Shown: positions 15,900 to 25,748, counted from the stretch's first letter. The stretch: DNA of 64,000 nucleotides from Arthrobacter sp. efr-133-TYG-118 (GCF_030209755.1 NZ_JARVRH010000013.1:112601-176600); one strand, 5' to 3'. Program-made: numbers and translations. The notes: a model not told the origin generated them from the sequence alone.

Positions 15900-17066
15900 C
15901 TAAGCGCCCCATCCGGCTTGCTGGCCGCCCACGCGGTCCTCGTTGATCTTCTTCTGGTAGCCACTGGCCTTGAACGCTGTCATCGGGTCCGCGGGCAGGC
16001 CACGCGATTCACGCCATTCGGCCAGCACCGGCCGGACGTCCGTGTAGAAGGCATCGTTGAAAATGCCGTTCGCGGCCAGGACATCCCCGTCGCGCTGCGC
16101 TTCGGCCAGTGCATCCGTGTCGATGAGCAGGGCGCGGGCCGTCATTTCCTGGACGTTGAGCACGGAGCGGATCTGGCCCGGGATCTTCTCCTCCAGGTTG
16201 TGGCACTGGTCAAGCATCAGGGCAACGCCTGACTCTTTCCCGAAGCCGCCGCCGCGGATGACCTCGTGCATGATGCGGAACAGCTGGAAGGGATCCGCGG
16301 CACCGACGATCAGGTCATCGTCGGCGTAGAAGCGCGAATTGAAGTCAAAGGAACCGAGCTTGCCGAGCCGCAACAGCTGCATGACGATGAACTCGATATT
16401 GGTCCCCGGAGCATGGTGGCCGGTGTCCAGGCACACAAAGGCCTTCTCCCCCAGCGCCAGCGTCTGGGCGTAGGAGGTGCCCCAGTCCGGAACGTCGGTG
16501 TGGTAAAAAGCCGGCTCGAAGAACTTGTACTCCAGGACCAGGCGCTGGGTTTCGGCGAGTCCCGCATAGATTTCCTGCAGGGATTCAGCCAAGCGGTCCT
16601 GGCGGCCGCGCATGTCGTCCTGGCCGGGATAGTTGGTGCCGTCGGCCAACCAGACCTTCAGATCCCGGGAGCCGGTGGCGTGCATGATGTCGATGCACTC
16701 CAGGTGGTGGTCGACCGCCCGGCGCCGCACAGCCGCGTCCGAGGACGTCAGGGACCCGTACTTGTACTCATCGTCCTGGAACGTGTTCGAGTTGATCGTC
16801 CCCAGCCCGACGCCAAGGCTCTCTGCGTACTCGCGCAGGGCGGAGTAATCATCCACCTTGTCCCAAGGGATGTGCAGTGCCACTGTCGGTGCGAGGCCCG
16901 TGAATTCGTGGACTTTCGCGGCATCGGCCAGCTTCTCCTGGATGGTCCGCGGGGTGCCCGGCGTACCGAACACCTTGAACCGCGTGCCCGAGTTGCCGTA
17001 GGCCCACGAGGGAACCTCGATGGCCAGTTCCCCGAGGCGGCCCAGGGCCGTTTCCGTGGTGTTCAT
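15900..17066 (-). CDS. rhaI: L-rhamnose isomerase, actinobacterial type
   Basis: A 388-residue xylose-isomerase-like TIM barrel: LHIPWDKVDDYS, DLKVWLADGTNYPGQDDMRG, the metal-binding acidic/His run VLEYKFFEPAFYHTD, CLDTGHHAPGTN, and FDFNSRFYADDDL. AGAAGGAACAACA precedes the ATG at 17066; the open frame continues to 17642 only as antisense of the repressor gene. It converts L-rhamnose to L-rhamnulose, the first step of the operon. The promoter region upstream carries two operator-like palindromes. Confidence 0.92.
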   Translation of the reverse strand: MNTTETALGRLGELAIEVPSWAYGNSGTRFKVFGTPGTPRTIQEKLADAAKVHEFTGLAPTVALHIPWDKVDDYSALREYAESLGVGLGTINSNTFQDDEYKYGSLTSSDAAVRRRAVDHHLECIDIMHATGSRDLKVWLADGTNYPGQDDMRGRQDRLAESLQEIYAGLAETQRLVLEYKFFEPAFYHTDVPDWGTSYAQTLALGEKAFVCLDTGHHAPGTNIEFIVMQLLRLGKLGSFDFNSRFYADDDLIVGAADPFQLFRIMHEVIRGGGFGKESGVALMLDQCHNLEEKIPGQIRSVLNVQEMTARALLIDTDALAEAQRDGDVLAANGIFNDAFYTDVRPVLAEWRESRGLPADPMTAFKASGYQKKINEDRVGGQQAGWGA

Positions 17067-17121
17067 TGTTGTTCCTTCTGTTGCCTGTGTGTCGTCTTCG
17101 AACAGCACTGCCCATTTGTCT

Positions 17122-17133
17122 TGAATCGATTCA
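17122..17133. promoter_or_regulatory. Rhamnose repressor operator candidate, site 1
   Basis: TGAATCGATTCA is a perfect 12-bp palindrome with the central CG typical of LacI-family operators, 55 nt upstream of the rhaI start in the divergent promoter region. Confidence 0.65.
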
Positions 17134-17232
17134 TTCAAGAACCTACTCAAACGGTAGGGCCTGCCTCCGTGGCGTGTCAACAGGCAAACCCGGAGATCGC
17201 CAGTCGAACCACGTAATATTGATGAAACGGTT

Positions 17233-17244
17233 TGATTCGATTCA
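17233..17244. promoter_or_regulatory. Rhamnose repressor operator candidate, site 2
   Basis: TGATTCGATTCA matches site 1 at 11 of 12 positions and lies 18 nt before the repressor start, just ahead of its GGGAGG ribosome-binding site, suggesting autoregulation. The two sites are 111 bp apart. Confidence 0.55.
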
Positions 17245-17262
17245 TCGATCGGGAGGTTCAGC

Positions 17263-18279
17263 GTGCCAAGCGGCCCGGGAGCAAAGCTGACGGACGTCGC
17301 TGCCCTTGCGCGAGTTTCGGTCGGCACAGTGTCGAATGTCCTCAACCGGCCCGACCAAGTGTCGTTCGACAAACGGACCCGCGTTCTTGCCGCCATCGAG
17401 GAGCTGGGATTCGTGCGCAACGAATCAGCCCGCTCGCTGCGGTCCGGATCCACCAGGAGCCTCGGCATGCTGGTCTTGGACGTGCGCAACCCCTTCTTTA
17501 CAGATGTCGCTTTGGGGGCTGAAAACGTCGCCGAAGAACACAAGCACTCCTTGATCCTGGCCAACAGCGCCGAAAACGCCGGGCGTGAGCAGGCATATCT
17601 GGACCTGTTCGAGCAGCAACGCGTCCAAGGCGTCCTGATCACTCCGTTCGGACAAGTTCTTCAACGGCTCGGAAGAATGCGCGAACGGGGCATCCCTTCA
17701 GTACTCGTCGACAGGCTCGCAAGCACGGATCAGTTCTGCTCGGTCTCAGTGGACGACGTTGCCGGCGGCGCAACGGCCGTGGAACATCTCGTCAGCGTCG
17801 GTTCTGTACGCCCGGCATTCGTCGGCGGCCCCTTCACGCTGCAGCAGGTCGAGGACCGCTACCGGGGCGCCGCTGACGCGGCCGCGCGAGCGGGAGTCCC
17901 ACTTCAACTATTCGAAACGCCCGATCTGAAATTCGAACGCGGCCGGCAGATTGGAGATCTCATGGGGAATCTCCAGCCCGACAAGCGCCCGGACGCCGTA
18001 TTTGCCGCCAACGATCAATTGGCCCTAGGGCTCTTGCAATCCTTCGCCGCAAATGGGCTCCGTGTGCCAGAGGACATCGCCATCGTCGGGTTCGACGACA
18101 TCGATTTCGCCTCCCAGTCGAGCATCCCGCTCAGCTCCATCAGTCAACCGAGGCAGCTGATCGGTGAGCGGGCCGCCCAGCTGCTTTTCGACGAAATCGA
18201 CGCGGAGACTGGCCACGAGCACAGCCAAGTGGTGTTCACGCCGGAACTCGTGGCGAGGCAGAGCACCCTGCGCCGCTAA
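17263..18279 (+). CDS. LacI-family repressor of rhamnose operon
   Basis: A 338-residue regulator starting at GTG with GGGAGG 6 nt upstream. The N-terminal helix-turn-helix is KLTDVAALARVSVGTVSNVL (residues 8-27) with hinge ESARSLRSGSTRSLG; the rest is a periplasmic-binding-protein-like sugar sensor (GFDDIDFASQSSIPLSSI near the end). It is divergent from the rhamnose catabolic operon and two palindromes lie between them, so L-rhamnose or rhamnulose is the likely inducer. Its end overlaps the convergent TetR gene by 4 nt. Confidence 0.9.
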   Translation: MPSGPGAKLTDVAALARVSVGTVSNVLNRPDQVSFDKRTRVLAAIEELGFVRNESARSLRSGSTRSLGMLVLDVRNPFFTDVALGAENVAEEHKHSLILANSAENAGREQAYLDLFEQQRVQGVLITPFGQVLQRLGRMRERGIPSVLVDRLASTDQFCSVSVDDVAGGATAVEHLVSVGSVRPAFVGGPFTLQQVEDRYRGAADAAARAGVPLQLFETPDLKFERGRQIGDLMGNLQPDKRPDAVFAANDQLALGLLQSFAANGLRVPEDIAIVGFDDIDFASQSSIPLSSISQPRQLIGERAAQLLFDEIDAETGHEHSQVVFTPELVARQSTLRR

Positions 18280-18911
18280 GCGGAACCTTTCAGGCCCGCC
18301 GTTGGCACGAGAGCGCCCTTTGCGGATGAAATGAGGGATATATAGGTCTCCAGTTGGGACCGTAACTGATCCGCCGAATGGTGTTCCGGCGTCAGTGTGG
18401 CCGTGATCTGGGCACCGAGCGCGAACGTCATGATCCCGCCGACGAGGTCGTCGTCGTTCAGTCCTTCCTTCAGCTCACCGAGTTCCCTGGCTTCGCGGAG
18501 CTTGTCGAACAGGGCCTCACGCCATTGCTCCATCGAAGAATCATGCAAGGCGGCCTTCGCCGGGTCCGTCAGGGCGCGCTGCCAGAAGGCGATCGCGATT
18601 CGCGCCTCGTTGAGCCTCTCGGCATCGAGCGGCAAAATTTCATGGCAATAGCTGCGCAATGCAGACAGGCCCCGCAGGCCTGCAGTGGAGCTGCCCATAC
18701 GGGTGTTCGTCTGGTTGAAGACATGGCCGAAAGCAAACGTCAAGAGATCGTCCTTCGTCGGGAAGTACGGCTTGAGCGCCCCGTTAGCAAACCCTGCTTC
18801 CGTTGCTATCTCGCGCATGGTGGCTCCCTCGATCCCCCTGCTGGCGATGATCCGCCACGTGGCTTCGACAAGTTCCACCCGGCGCTTGTCGTGGTCTACG
18901 ATCTTCGGCAC
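18276..18911 (-). CDS. TetR-family regulator
   Basis: A 211-residue repressor. The HTH is TMREIATEAGFANGALKPYFPTKDDLL (roughly residues 31-57), with the family's Y-F-x-x-K-D/E-x-L end; the C-terminal domain is helical and contains FWQRALTDPAKAAL, resembling BetI/polyamine-type TetR proteins. It is divergent from the amine oxidase gene with 101 nt between, where ACAACCGTTGT (18935-18945) is a near palindrome close to the -35 box. It probably controls the amine operon and itself. Confidence 0.88.
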   Translation of the reverse strand: MPKIVDHDKRRVELVEATWRIIASRGIEGATMREIATEAGFANGALKPYFPTKDDLLTFAFGHVFNQTNTRMGSSTAGLRGLSALRSYCHEILPLDAERLNEARIAIAFWQRALTDPAKAALHDSSMEQWREALFDKLREARELGELKEGLNDDDLVGGIMTFALGAQITATLTPEHHSADQLRSQLETYISLISSAKGALVPTAGLKGSA

Positions 18912-18941
18912 GCTTTCCCCAAATCTTTTTTTCTACAACCG

Positions 18942-18970
18942 TTGTGACTCAGATTACACGATGCTATTCT
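18942..18970 (+). promoter_or_regulatory. Promoter candidate for amine oxidase operon
   Basis: TTGTGA (18942-18947) and TATTCT (18965-18970) are separated by 17 nt, 42 nt before the amine oxidase start. The ACAACCGTTGT dyad at 18935-18945 overlaps the -35 box, as expected for a TetR-type operator. Confidence 0.5.
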
Positions 18971-19012
18971 CTACACACATAGAAAATAAATCGCCACTCA
19001 CAAAGGCCTTCC

Positions 19013-20962
19013 ATGAGCACAACTTCCTCTCCAGAAATCGCCGAAATGGCTGCGTTTGCCGGACCGTCACCGTTTGCCTTGACCAGTGCCGAAGACATCA
19101 CGGCGGTCAGGGGCATTTTGGCCGGCGCTGGACTCTTCGACGAATCCATCCGGATCGCCTACCTTGGCTTGATTGACCCCCCTCGCGATTCAGGAGCCGT
19201 GGACCGTAGGTTCAGGGCGTTCCTGCACAACGTTTCATCCGGTGCAGCACAGGACGTCGTGGTCTCTGTGACACACCAGGAAGTCGTCTCCAAAGTCGAA
19301 CTCGACACCTCGGTGACGGGTGAGCTTCCGGTCATCGAAGAGGAATTCGAGGTGGTTGAAGAGATCCTCGCCCAGGATGAGCGATGGCTCAAGGCGTTGG
19401 CTGACCGGAATCTCGATGTCAGCAAGGTCAGGGTCGCTCCCCTGTCAGCCGGGGTCTTCGAGTACCCGGAGGAGAAAGGCCGCCGGATTCTGCGTGGCTT
19501 GGCTTTCGTCCAGCAGTTCCCCGGGGACAGCGCCTGGGCCCACCCCGTGGATGGGCTGGTTGCCTACGTCGACGTCGTCAGCAAGAAGGTCGACCAGGTC
19601 TTGGACTTCGGGCCAGTTCCGGTGCCGGAAGAACACGGCAATTTTACGGACCCTGAGCTGACCGGAGCGATGCGCACCACCCAGAAACCGATCCACATCA
19701 CCCAGCCGGAAGGTCCGAGCTTCACGGTCCAGGACGGCAACCACGTCGAGTGGGAGAAATGGAGCCTGGACATCGGCTTCGATGTCCGGGAAGGCGTCGT
19801 TCTCCACAATGTAGCGTTCGACGACGTCGATCGCCGCCGCAGTATCCTCAAGCGTGCTTCGATCGCCGAAATGGTGGTGCCTTACGGCGACCCCTCCCCT
19901 GTGCGCTCCTGGCAGAACTACTTCGATACCGGTGAATACCTCGTGGGCCAGTACGCCAACTCGCTCGAGCTCGGCTGCGATTGCCTCGGCGAAATCACCT
20001 ACCTCAGCCCGGTAGTGAGCGACTCGTTCGGCCGGCCACGGGAAATCCGCAACGGAATCTGCATGCACGAAGAGGATTGGAGCATCCTCGCCAAGCACAG
20101 CGACCTCTGGAGCGGCGTGAACTATACGCGCCGGAACCGCAGGCTCGTCATCAGTTTCTTCACGACCATAGGCAACTACGACTACGGCTTCTACTGGTAC
20201 CTCTACCTCGATGGCACCATCGAGTTCGAGGCCAAGGCCACTGGCGTCGTCTTCACAAGCGCCCACCCCGGAAAAGGCTACCCGTACGCCTCGGAGCTCG
20301 CCCCGGGCCTTGGTGCTCCCTTCCACCAGCACCTTTTCAGTGCCCGCCTGGACTTCGCCATCGACGGCCTGAGCAACAGGGTCGAGGAAGAGGACGCCGT
20401 CCGCGTACCCATGGGAGAAGGGAACGAGCGCGGCAACGCCTTCGCGCGTCGTCGGACTGTCCTCAAGAACGAATCGGAGGCTGTCCGCGAGTCCGACATG
20501 GCGGCCGGACGGGCCTGGATCATCTCCAATCCCGAATCACTCAACCGCCTGGGCGACCCCGTGGGGTACAAACTCCATGGACAAGGGCATCCCATGCTCC
20601 TGGCTGACCCCCAATCATCCATCGCCCAGCGTGCAGCATTCGCTACGAAGGATCTGTGGGTGACCCGCTATGACGAAAATGAGCGCTACCCCAGCGGCGA
20701 CTTCGTCAACCAGCACTCCGGAGGAGCCGGATTGCCGTCCTACATTGCCCGCAACAGGGACATCGACGGACAAGACATCGTCGTGTGGCACACCTTCGGG
20801 CTGACCCACTTCCCCCGCCCCGAGGACTGGCCGATCATGCCCGTCGACACGGTGGGTTTCAAACTGCGCCCCGAAGGCTTCTTCGATCGGAGCCCCGTCC
20901 TCGACGTGCCCGCGTCGAAGCCCGCTGAAGGCGGCCACTGCCATATGGAGGCCCAGAAATGA
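19013..20962 (+). CDS. Copper/TPQ primary-amine oxidase
   Basis: A 649-residue enzyme closely resembling Arthrobacter phenylethylamine oxidase. The topaquinone precursor is Y389 in GNYDYG, the catalytic base D305 in NYFDTGEY, and the copper ligands H438 and H440 (FHQHLFS) and H599 ([11 protein letters not shown]); the cofactor forms by self-oxidation with copper and O2. It oxidises primary amines to aldehyde, ammonia and H2O2. The start ATG is preceded by AAAGG. There is no signal peptide, so it acts in the cytoplasm. The downstream permease and aldehyde dehydrogenase complete uptake and further oxidation. The amine specificity (phenylethylamine, tyramine, histamine) is not settled by sequence reading. 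Confidence 0.96.
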   Translation: MSTTSSPEIAEMAAFAGPSPFALTSAEDITAVRGILAGAGLFDESIRIAYLGLIDPPRDSGAVDRRFRAFLHNVSSGAAQDVVVSVTHQEVVSKVELDTSVTGELPVIEEEFEVVEEILAQDERWLKALADRNLDVSKVRVAPLSAGVFEYPEEKGRRILRGLAFVQQFPGDSAWAHPVDGLVAYVDVVSKKVDQVLDFGPVPVPEEHGNFTDPELTGAMRTTQKPIHITQPEGPSFTVQDGNHVEWEKWSLDIGFDVREGVVLHNVAFDDVDRRRSILKRASIAEMVVPYGDPSPVRSWQNYFDTGEYLVGQYANSLELGCDCLGEITYLSPVVSDSFGRPREIRNGICMHEEDWSILAKHSDLWSGVNYTRRNRRLVISFFTTIGNYDYGFYWYLYLDGTIEFEAKATGVVFTSAHPGKGYPYASELAPGLGAPFHQHLFSARLDFAIDGLSNRVEEEDAVRVPMGEGNERGNAFARRRTVLKNESEAVRESDMAAGRAWIISNPESLNRLGDPVGYKLHGQGHPMLLADPQSSIAQRAAFATKDLWVTRYDENERYPSGDFVNQHSGGAGLPSYIARNRDIDGQDIVVWHTFGLTHFPRPEDWPIMPVDTVGFKLRPEGFFDRSPVLDVPASKPAEGGHCHMEAQK

Positions 20963-22473
20963 GTTTAACAACCGGGAAAGAGACCACTGAGGTGGGCCAC
21001 CCGCATCACAATCGACGCCGTCTCGGCGTCCCGGCGGTGACTTTCATGATCATCGCCGCGTCGGCTCCGCTCACCGTCCTCGCCGGCGGAGTGACGACGA
21101 CGTTTGCCGTCACAGGAGTCACCGGCGTTCCGCTGTCCTTCCTGCTGCTCGGCGGAACCTTGGCCGTGTTCGCCGTCGGCTACGCGGCAATGAGCCGCTA
21201 CGTCGTCAACGCCGGCGCTTTCTATTCGTACGTGGCGCAAGGCATTTCCCGGCCCGTCGGCGTCGGGGTTTCCATGGTGGCGCTGATGGCCTACAACCTG
21301 ATGCAAGTCGGCATCTACGGGCTCTTCGGCTTCACCGTCTCGAGCTTGATCAACGAACGCTTCGGCGCCACCGTCCCTTGGTGGATTCCGGTGCTGGTCT
21401 GCATCGCCGTCGTCGCATTCCTCGGCGTGAACAGAGTGGACCTGTCAGCGAAGGTCCTCGGGGTGCTCGTCGGCCTGGAGTTCCTCGTGGTGATCGTGTA
21501 CGACGTGGTCTCCTTCGTCGTTGCGCCCGAGGGAGTCAGCGGAGCGCCGCTGAGCCCGCAGAGCCTCTTTGTGCCGGGCATAGGTGCGGTCCTCTCCTTC
21601 GGCATCGCGGCGTTCATGGGATTCGAGTCGGCTGCGATCTACGGCGAGGAAAGCAAGGACCCCAAGCACACCGTGGCCCGGGCAACCTACACCGCGGTCG
21701 CCATCATCGCCGTGTTCTACGCCGTTTCGTCCTGGGCCATGGCCGTAGGGACAGGACCCTCCGCGGTGGTCGACGCTTCCGCAAAACAAGGACCGGACCT
21801 CATGTTCGGCTTCCTCAGTGACCACGCCGGCGTCCTTCTCGCCGACCTGGCCCGCCTGCTCTTCGTCACCAGCCTCTTTGCAGCCCTCGTCAGCTTCCAC
21901 AATGCCGCGGCGCGCTACTTCTTCTCCCTTGGCCGGGAGCAAGTACTTCCCCGAAAACTGGGTGCAGTCCGGCGGCACAGCGGCGCCCCCTACGCCGGGT
22001 CGATCGCCCAGACAGTGATCGCAGTCGTGGTCACTGTGGGGTTCGCTATCGCGGGGACCGGATCATCGCTCGGTGACCTCTACCCTGTTCTGACCATGTT
22101 TACGTGGCTGACGAATGACGGCGCGATGGGACTTGTCCTCCTGATGACCATTGTTTCGCTGGCCGTCATTGGCTTCTTCCGCAAGAAAAAGCATGGCGCT
22201 GGAATCTGGACCCGTGTGATCGCCCCTGCCTTGGGTTTCGTGCTCTTGGCGGTGATCTTCGTTCTGATCGTGGTCAACTTCAACGTATTGCTGGGTCAAA
22301 ACGAGACGAATGCACTGACGTTCATCCTCCCGGCCACGATCATCGTGCCCGGATTGGCGGGGATCGCCTGGGCGTTCCGCCTCCGCCGGAGCAACCCCGC
22401 CGTGTATCGGCGGATCGGACACGGCGAAGAGGGGCCGGCTGCCGTCCACCTCGGGGACGAAGAAGACTTGTAG
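20959..22473 (+). CDS. APC-family amine/amino acid permease
   Basis: A 504-residue integral membrane protein with about 12 helices. The first helix carries [16 protein letters not shown], a variant of the glycine-rich TM1 break of amino acid-polyamine-organocation transporters, and the middle shows [21 protein letters not shown], the typical TM6 break followed by a charged loop. The ATG overlaps the amine oxidase stop (ATGA), showing translational coupling, so it probably imports the amine substrate. A charged C-terminal tail follows the last helix. Confidence 0.92.
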   Translation: MSLTTGKETTEVGHPHHNRRRLGVPAVTFMIIAASAPLTVLAGGVTTTFAVTGVTGVPLSFLLLGGTLAVFAVGYAAMSRYVVNAGAFYSYVAQGISRPVGVGVSMVALMAYNLMQVGIYGLFGFTVSSLINERFGATVPWWIPVLVCIAVVAFLGVNRVDLSAKVLGVLVGLEFLVVIVYDVVSFVVAPEGVSGAPLSPQSLFVPGIGAVLSFGIAAFMGFESAAIYGEESKDPKHTVARATYTAVAIIAVFYAVSSWAMAVGTGPSAVVDASAKQGPDLMFGFLSDHAGVLLADLARLLFVTSLFAALVSFHNAAARYFFSLGREQVLPRKLGAVRRHSGAPYAGSIAQTVIAVVVTVGFAIAGTGSSLGDLYPVLTMFTWLTNDGAMGLVLLMTIVSLAVIGFFRKKKHGAGIWTRVIAPALGFVLLAVIFVLIVVNFNVLLGQNETNALTFILPATIIVPGLAGIAWAFRLRRSNPAVYRRIGHGEEGPAAVHLGDEEDL

Positions 22474-22490
22474 CGCCGGACTGATGATCG

Positions 22491-23027
22491 GTGAACAACA
22501 TGCACACAATCCTTTCGATGATCATGCTGGCCTGCTGCGCCCTGGGGATCTGGAGCCCGATGCGCGAAGGCCTGGTCAGGAACCTCAGCCAGTGGGGACC
22601 GATGGCCCTCATGTTGGTGGCGATGGCGGATACGACCGTCGGTCCGGGCATTGTTCCGGGCGTGGTGTGGGGCCTGCTGCTGCTTCTCACCTCGCCTCTT
22701 CCGCTGATGCTTCTGCCCAAGGATCGCCGCGGCGGCATGGAAATACACCGTTCCTTGTCCATGGTGTCCATGTTCGCCCTTCTCGTCACCACCCTTCCCT
22801 CCCCCTCATCCAGTTCGGTACACCCAACACATGGGCATTCAGGACTTGGTGGAGCGAACCCGGTCCTGGCAGTCGCCCTCGCGGCATCGGTCATCGCCTA
22901 CTCGATCTTCCTGGCGGTCCGAACGCTTCGACGAAACGGCCGCGGACACCGCCGTCACGCATCGGCATCGCTTGAGGCCATCTCTTCAGCGGGTGCCTTG
23001 GGCGCAATGGTCCTGATGGCCGTCTGA
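22491..23027 (+). CDS. Met/His-rich membrane protein, unknown function
   Basis: A 178-residue protein starting at GTG 22491, with about five hydrophobic segments. It is rich in methionine (for example HTILSMIMLACC, PMALMLVAMAD and RSLSMVSMFALL) and has a loop HPTHGHSG with three histidines. It resembles actinobacterial DUF5134-like membrane proteins, but I cannot confirm that by reading. It lies between the permease and aldehyde dehydrogenase in a copper-enzyme operon, so a copper-handling role is possible but unproven. Confidence 0.7.
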   Translation: MNNMHTILSMIMLACCALGIWSPMREGLVRNLSQWGPMALMLVAMADTTVGPGIVPGVVWGLLLLLTSPLPLMLLPKDRRGGMEIHRSLSMVSMFALLVTTLPSPSSSSVHPTHGHSGLGGANPVLAVALAASVIAYSIFLAVRTLRRNGRGHRRHASASLEAISSAGALGAMVLMAV

Positions 23028-23080
23028 CCCCTAGAACGTTGTCCTTCGAAACCCATACCAACTCAGAGTGGAGTAAACCC

Positions 23081-24490
23081 TTGGAAAGCTACGACGCCCT
23101 CCTGGCCTCAATCACCCCTACCACCGGCGAAACCCGGACCATCCTCGACCCCGCCACCGGCACCCCCGTCGGCGAGGCTCCCGTTCACACCGTCGAGGAC
23201 CTCGAGGCCGCCATCGCCGCCGCCGCAGCCGCCCAGCCCGCGTGGGCTGCGCTGGGCCACGACGCCCGGTCCGCCGCGCTCCTCAAGGCGGCCGACGCCG
23301 TCGAACGCTCCGCCGAAGAACTCGCCCGCCTGCTCTCCCGCGAGCAAGGCAAGCCGCTCAACGGGCCCAACGCCCGCTTCGAAGTCGGCGCCTGCGCCGC
23401 CTGGCTCCGCGCCACCGCAGCCACCCCGCTCGACCCCGAAACCGTGGTGGACGACGGCGAAACCCGCGCCGAACTGCACTACCGGCCCATCGGCGTCGTC
23501 GGCGCCATCGGACCCTGGAACTGGCCCATGATGATCTCCATCTGGCAGATCGCCCCCGCCCTGCGCATGGGCAACGCCGTCGTCGTCAAACCCTCCGAAT
23601 ACACGCCCCTGTCCGTGCTCGCCCTGGCGTCCGTCATCAACGAAGAACTCCCCGAAGGCCTGCTGACCGTGGTCTCCGGCGGCCGCGACGTCGGCGCCCG
23701 CCTCGCCGAACACCCGGCCGTCGGGAAGGTCATGTTCACTGGTTCCACCGCCACCGGCAAGGCGATCATCCGCTCCAGCGCGGACACGGTGAAGCGCCTC
23801 ACGCTCGAGCTGGGCGGCAACGACGCCGGCATCGTCCTGCCCGACGCCGACCCCAAGGCGATCGCCGAGGGCCTCTTCTGGGGCGCCTTCATCAACACCG
23901 GCCAGACCTGCGCCGCGCTCAAGCGCCTCTACGTCCACGACTCGCTGTATGACGCCGTCTGCGAAGAGCTCGCCGCCGTTGCCGCCGCCATGCCCATGGG
24001 CAACGGACTCGACGAGAACAACGTGCTCGGCCCGCTGCAGAACCGCACGCAGTACGACATCGTCGCCCGCCTCGTGGATGCCGCCCGCGACTCCGGCGCC
24101 CGAATCCTGCTCGGCGGCAACCCCGACGACGGCCAGCCCGGCTACTTCTACCCCACCACCCTTGTGGCCGACATCGACAACGACAACCCGCTCGTCGCCG
24201 AGGAACAGTTCGGGCCGGCTCTGCCCATCATCCGCTACAGCACCGTTGACGAGGCCGTCGCCAAGGCGAACGCGCTCGACGTCGGACTCGGCGCCTCGGT
24301 CTGGTCCTCCGACCCGGAAGCCGCCCGCGGCGTCGCTGCGCGTCTTGAGGCCGGAACGGTCTGGATCAACAAGCACGGCGCCGTCGACCCCCGGATCCCG
24401 TTCGGCGGCGCCAAGCAATCCGGCTACGGCCTCGAATTCGGCGCCGAAGGCCTCAAAGCCCTCGGCGTGCCTCAAATCATCAACGGCTAG
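23081..24490 (+). CDS. Aldehyde dehydrogenase of amine operon
   Basis: A 469-residue NAD(P)-dependent aldehyde dehydrogenase: cofactor motif FTGSTATGK, general base E243 in LELGGNDAG and catalytic C277 in NTGQTCAALKR; the end is FGGAKQSGYGLEFG. I chose TTG 23081, which has GTGGAG about 7 nt upstream; another TTG at 23039 is in frame. It most likely converts the aldehyde released by the amine oxidase (such as phenylacetaldehyde) to the acid. The codon bias is the most GC-rich of the operon. Confidence 0.88.
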   Translation: MESYDALLASITPTTGETRTILDPATGTPVGEAPVHTVEDLEAAIAAAAAAQPAWAALGHDARSAALLKAADAVERSAEELARLLSREQGKPLNGPNARFEVGACAAWLRATAATPLDPETVVDDGETRAELHYRPIGVVGAIGPWNWPMMISIWQIAPALRMGNAVVVKPSEYTPLSVLALASVINEELPEGLLTVVSGGRDVGARLAEHPAVGKVMFTGSTATGKAIIRSSADTVKRLTLELGGNDAGIVLPDADPKAIAEGLFWGAFINTGQTCAALKRLYVHDSLYDAVCEELAAVAAAMPMGNGLDENNVLGPLQNRTQYDIVARLVDAARDSGARILLGGNPDDGQPGYFYPTTLVADIDNDNPLVAEEQFGPALPIIRYSTVDEAVAKANALDVGLGASVWSSDPEAARGVAARLEAGTVWINKHGAVDPRIPFGGAKQSGYGLEFGAEGLKALGVPQIING

Positions 24491-24510
24491 GCGGTGACGG
24501 CGGCGCGGGT

Positions 24511-24582
24511 CGCCCCAACCAACTCGCAGTTGTTGTCGTTTAGGACCCGCAGAACGACAACAACTGTCAGCCAGTTGGGGCG
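24511..24582. repeat. Two-tier inverted repeat between convergent genes
   Basis: Inner arms CAGTTGTTGTCGTT (24527-24540) and AACGACAACAACTG (24553-24566) are perfect over 14 bp around a 12-nt loop; outer arms CGCCCCAAC (24511-24519) and GTTGGGGCG (24574-24582) are perfect over 9 bp, separated from the inner arms by 7 nt on each side. It lies between convergent genes and its right outer arm is inside the last codons of ltrA. It could be a bidirectional terminator or a genome-wide extragenic palindromic element. Confidence 0.85.
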
Positions 24583-25748
24583 TGGCGCCGTCGCCTCTGA
24601 ATCTCGACGTAAGCCGTGACAAGGAGCAGGACAATCACGGCAAGGGCCAAAACGACGGCGCCGGAAACCACAGCGCTCACCGGTATGAGCAAGATGGCGA
24701 TCGCTACTGTGGGAACAGCCCATGGCAGCACTGAGCGTTGAGGCTGGCCGTAGCGAAGCGACACGATTGCATTGCACGCATAGAAGAGGGCCAGACCTCC
24801 GCCGAGCGAAATCCCTGAGCCGAACGGCAAGTGCTCATAGGGTGCCGGAATGGCGGTCGCGATCGCCCCGGCGATCGCGGTCACCCCCAGCACCAGGAGA
24901 AACGGCATGAACAAGGTGGTCTGAAGTATCCCGGCGAAATCGGATCGTGCCTGCAGGCGCTCGAGCCCCGCGGTGATGGTCCCGGTGCCGTATTGGAAGA
25001 ATGCCCAGCCGAGCAGGGCAACAACGAGGAATCCGAGCGCGCCGACCAGTCCGGCGCCCGGCCCCCAATCGTCAGACACCTCGGTGACGATCGTGAATAT
25101 GGACTCGCCGAGGACAATGATGACGAACAAACCAAGCCGCTCGGAAGCGTGCTCGTTGTTGATTCCACCGACACCCCGGTCCGGCCAAAGGCGGGCGCCA
25201 ACGGCCACCATGCCAACTTCGACGACGATCGCGGCAGCCCACAGAATGACAGCGATGTGGAGCGGCAAGAAGGCCGAGATGAGCCACAGGACGGCCGTGC
25301 CGCCGTTGTAGATCCAGATGCGCCACGGAGTTTCGGCCGAATTTTCGCGGTGTTGGTACAGCCACAAGATCAGCAGGACCACGCGAATGGCAGCATTGGC
25401 CAGCGAAAAAGCCCAGGCCCGTTCTCCAAAGGCACCGGGCGCCGCGGCGGCCATGGCGCTCGCCGCTGCCATGGCGGCGAGCATCGCGACACCCAGCGCC
25501 CGCGACGACAAACCAGGCAGGAGGTTGACGACGGAAACAATGTTCACCCAGGCCCACCACGCCGGAAAGAAAAGCAGGACGAACGTGCCGAATTCGGCCC
25601 ATCCAGGATCGCCGTGAATCCCGCGCGCAAGCTGCCCTACGAAGGCCACAAAAACGAGGTCGAAGAACAGTTCCATCCAGTGCACGCGGCGCGGGTCACG
25701 GGCCACTTCGTGTTTCAGTGCACCGGAAGCCGACGATTTATCCATCAT
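24567..25748 (-). CDS. ltrA: Low-temperature-requirement A (LtrA) family membrane protein
   Basis: A 393-residue integral membrane protein. The family hallmark HWMELFFDLVFVAFVGQLAR lies near the N-terminus and EHASERLGLFVIIVLGESI in the centre; about eleven hydrophobic segments are visible. LtrA was linked to cold growth in Listeria, but its molecular role is not known. The final residues RHAPTG and stop are encoded within a large inverted repeat, so the C-terminus may have been reshaped by the repeat's arrival. Confidence 0.9.
   Translation of the reverse strand: MMDKSSASGALKHEVARDPRRVHWMELFFDLVFVAFVGQLARGIHGDPGWAEFGTFVLLFFPAWWAWVNIVSVVNLLPGLSSRALGVAMLAAMAAASAMAAAAPGAFGERAWAFSLANAAIRVVLLILWLYQHRENSAETPWRIWIYNGGTAVLWLISAFLPLHIAVILWAAAIVVEVGMVAVGARLWPDRGVGGINNEHASERLGLFVIIVLGESIFTIVTEVSDDWGPGAGLVGALGFLVVALLGWAFFQYGTGTITAGLERLQARSDFAGILQTTLFMPFLLVLGVTAIAGAIATAIPAPYEHLPFGSGISLGGGLALFYACNAIVSLRYGQPQRSVLPWAVPTVAIAILLIPVSAVVSGAVVLALAVIVLLLVTAYVEIQRRRRHAPTG

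Noticed and set aside
14299..15903. A 534-codon plus-strand open frame
   Set aside because: It is the antisense of the rhamnulose aldolase/dehydrogenase gene; its composition is that of complementary high-GC codons and it shows no domain.
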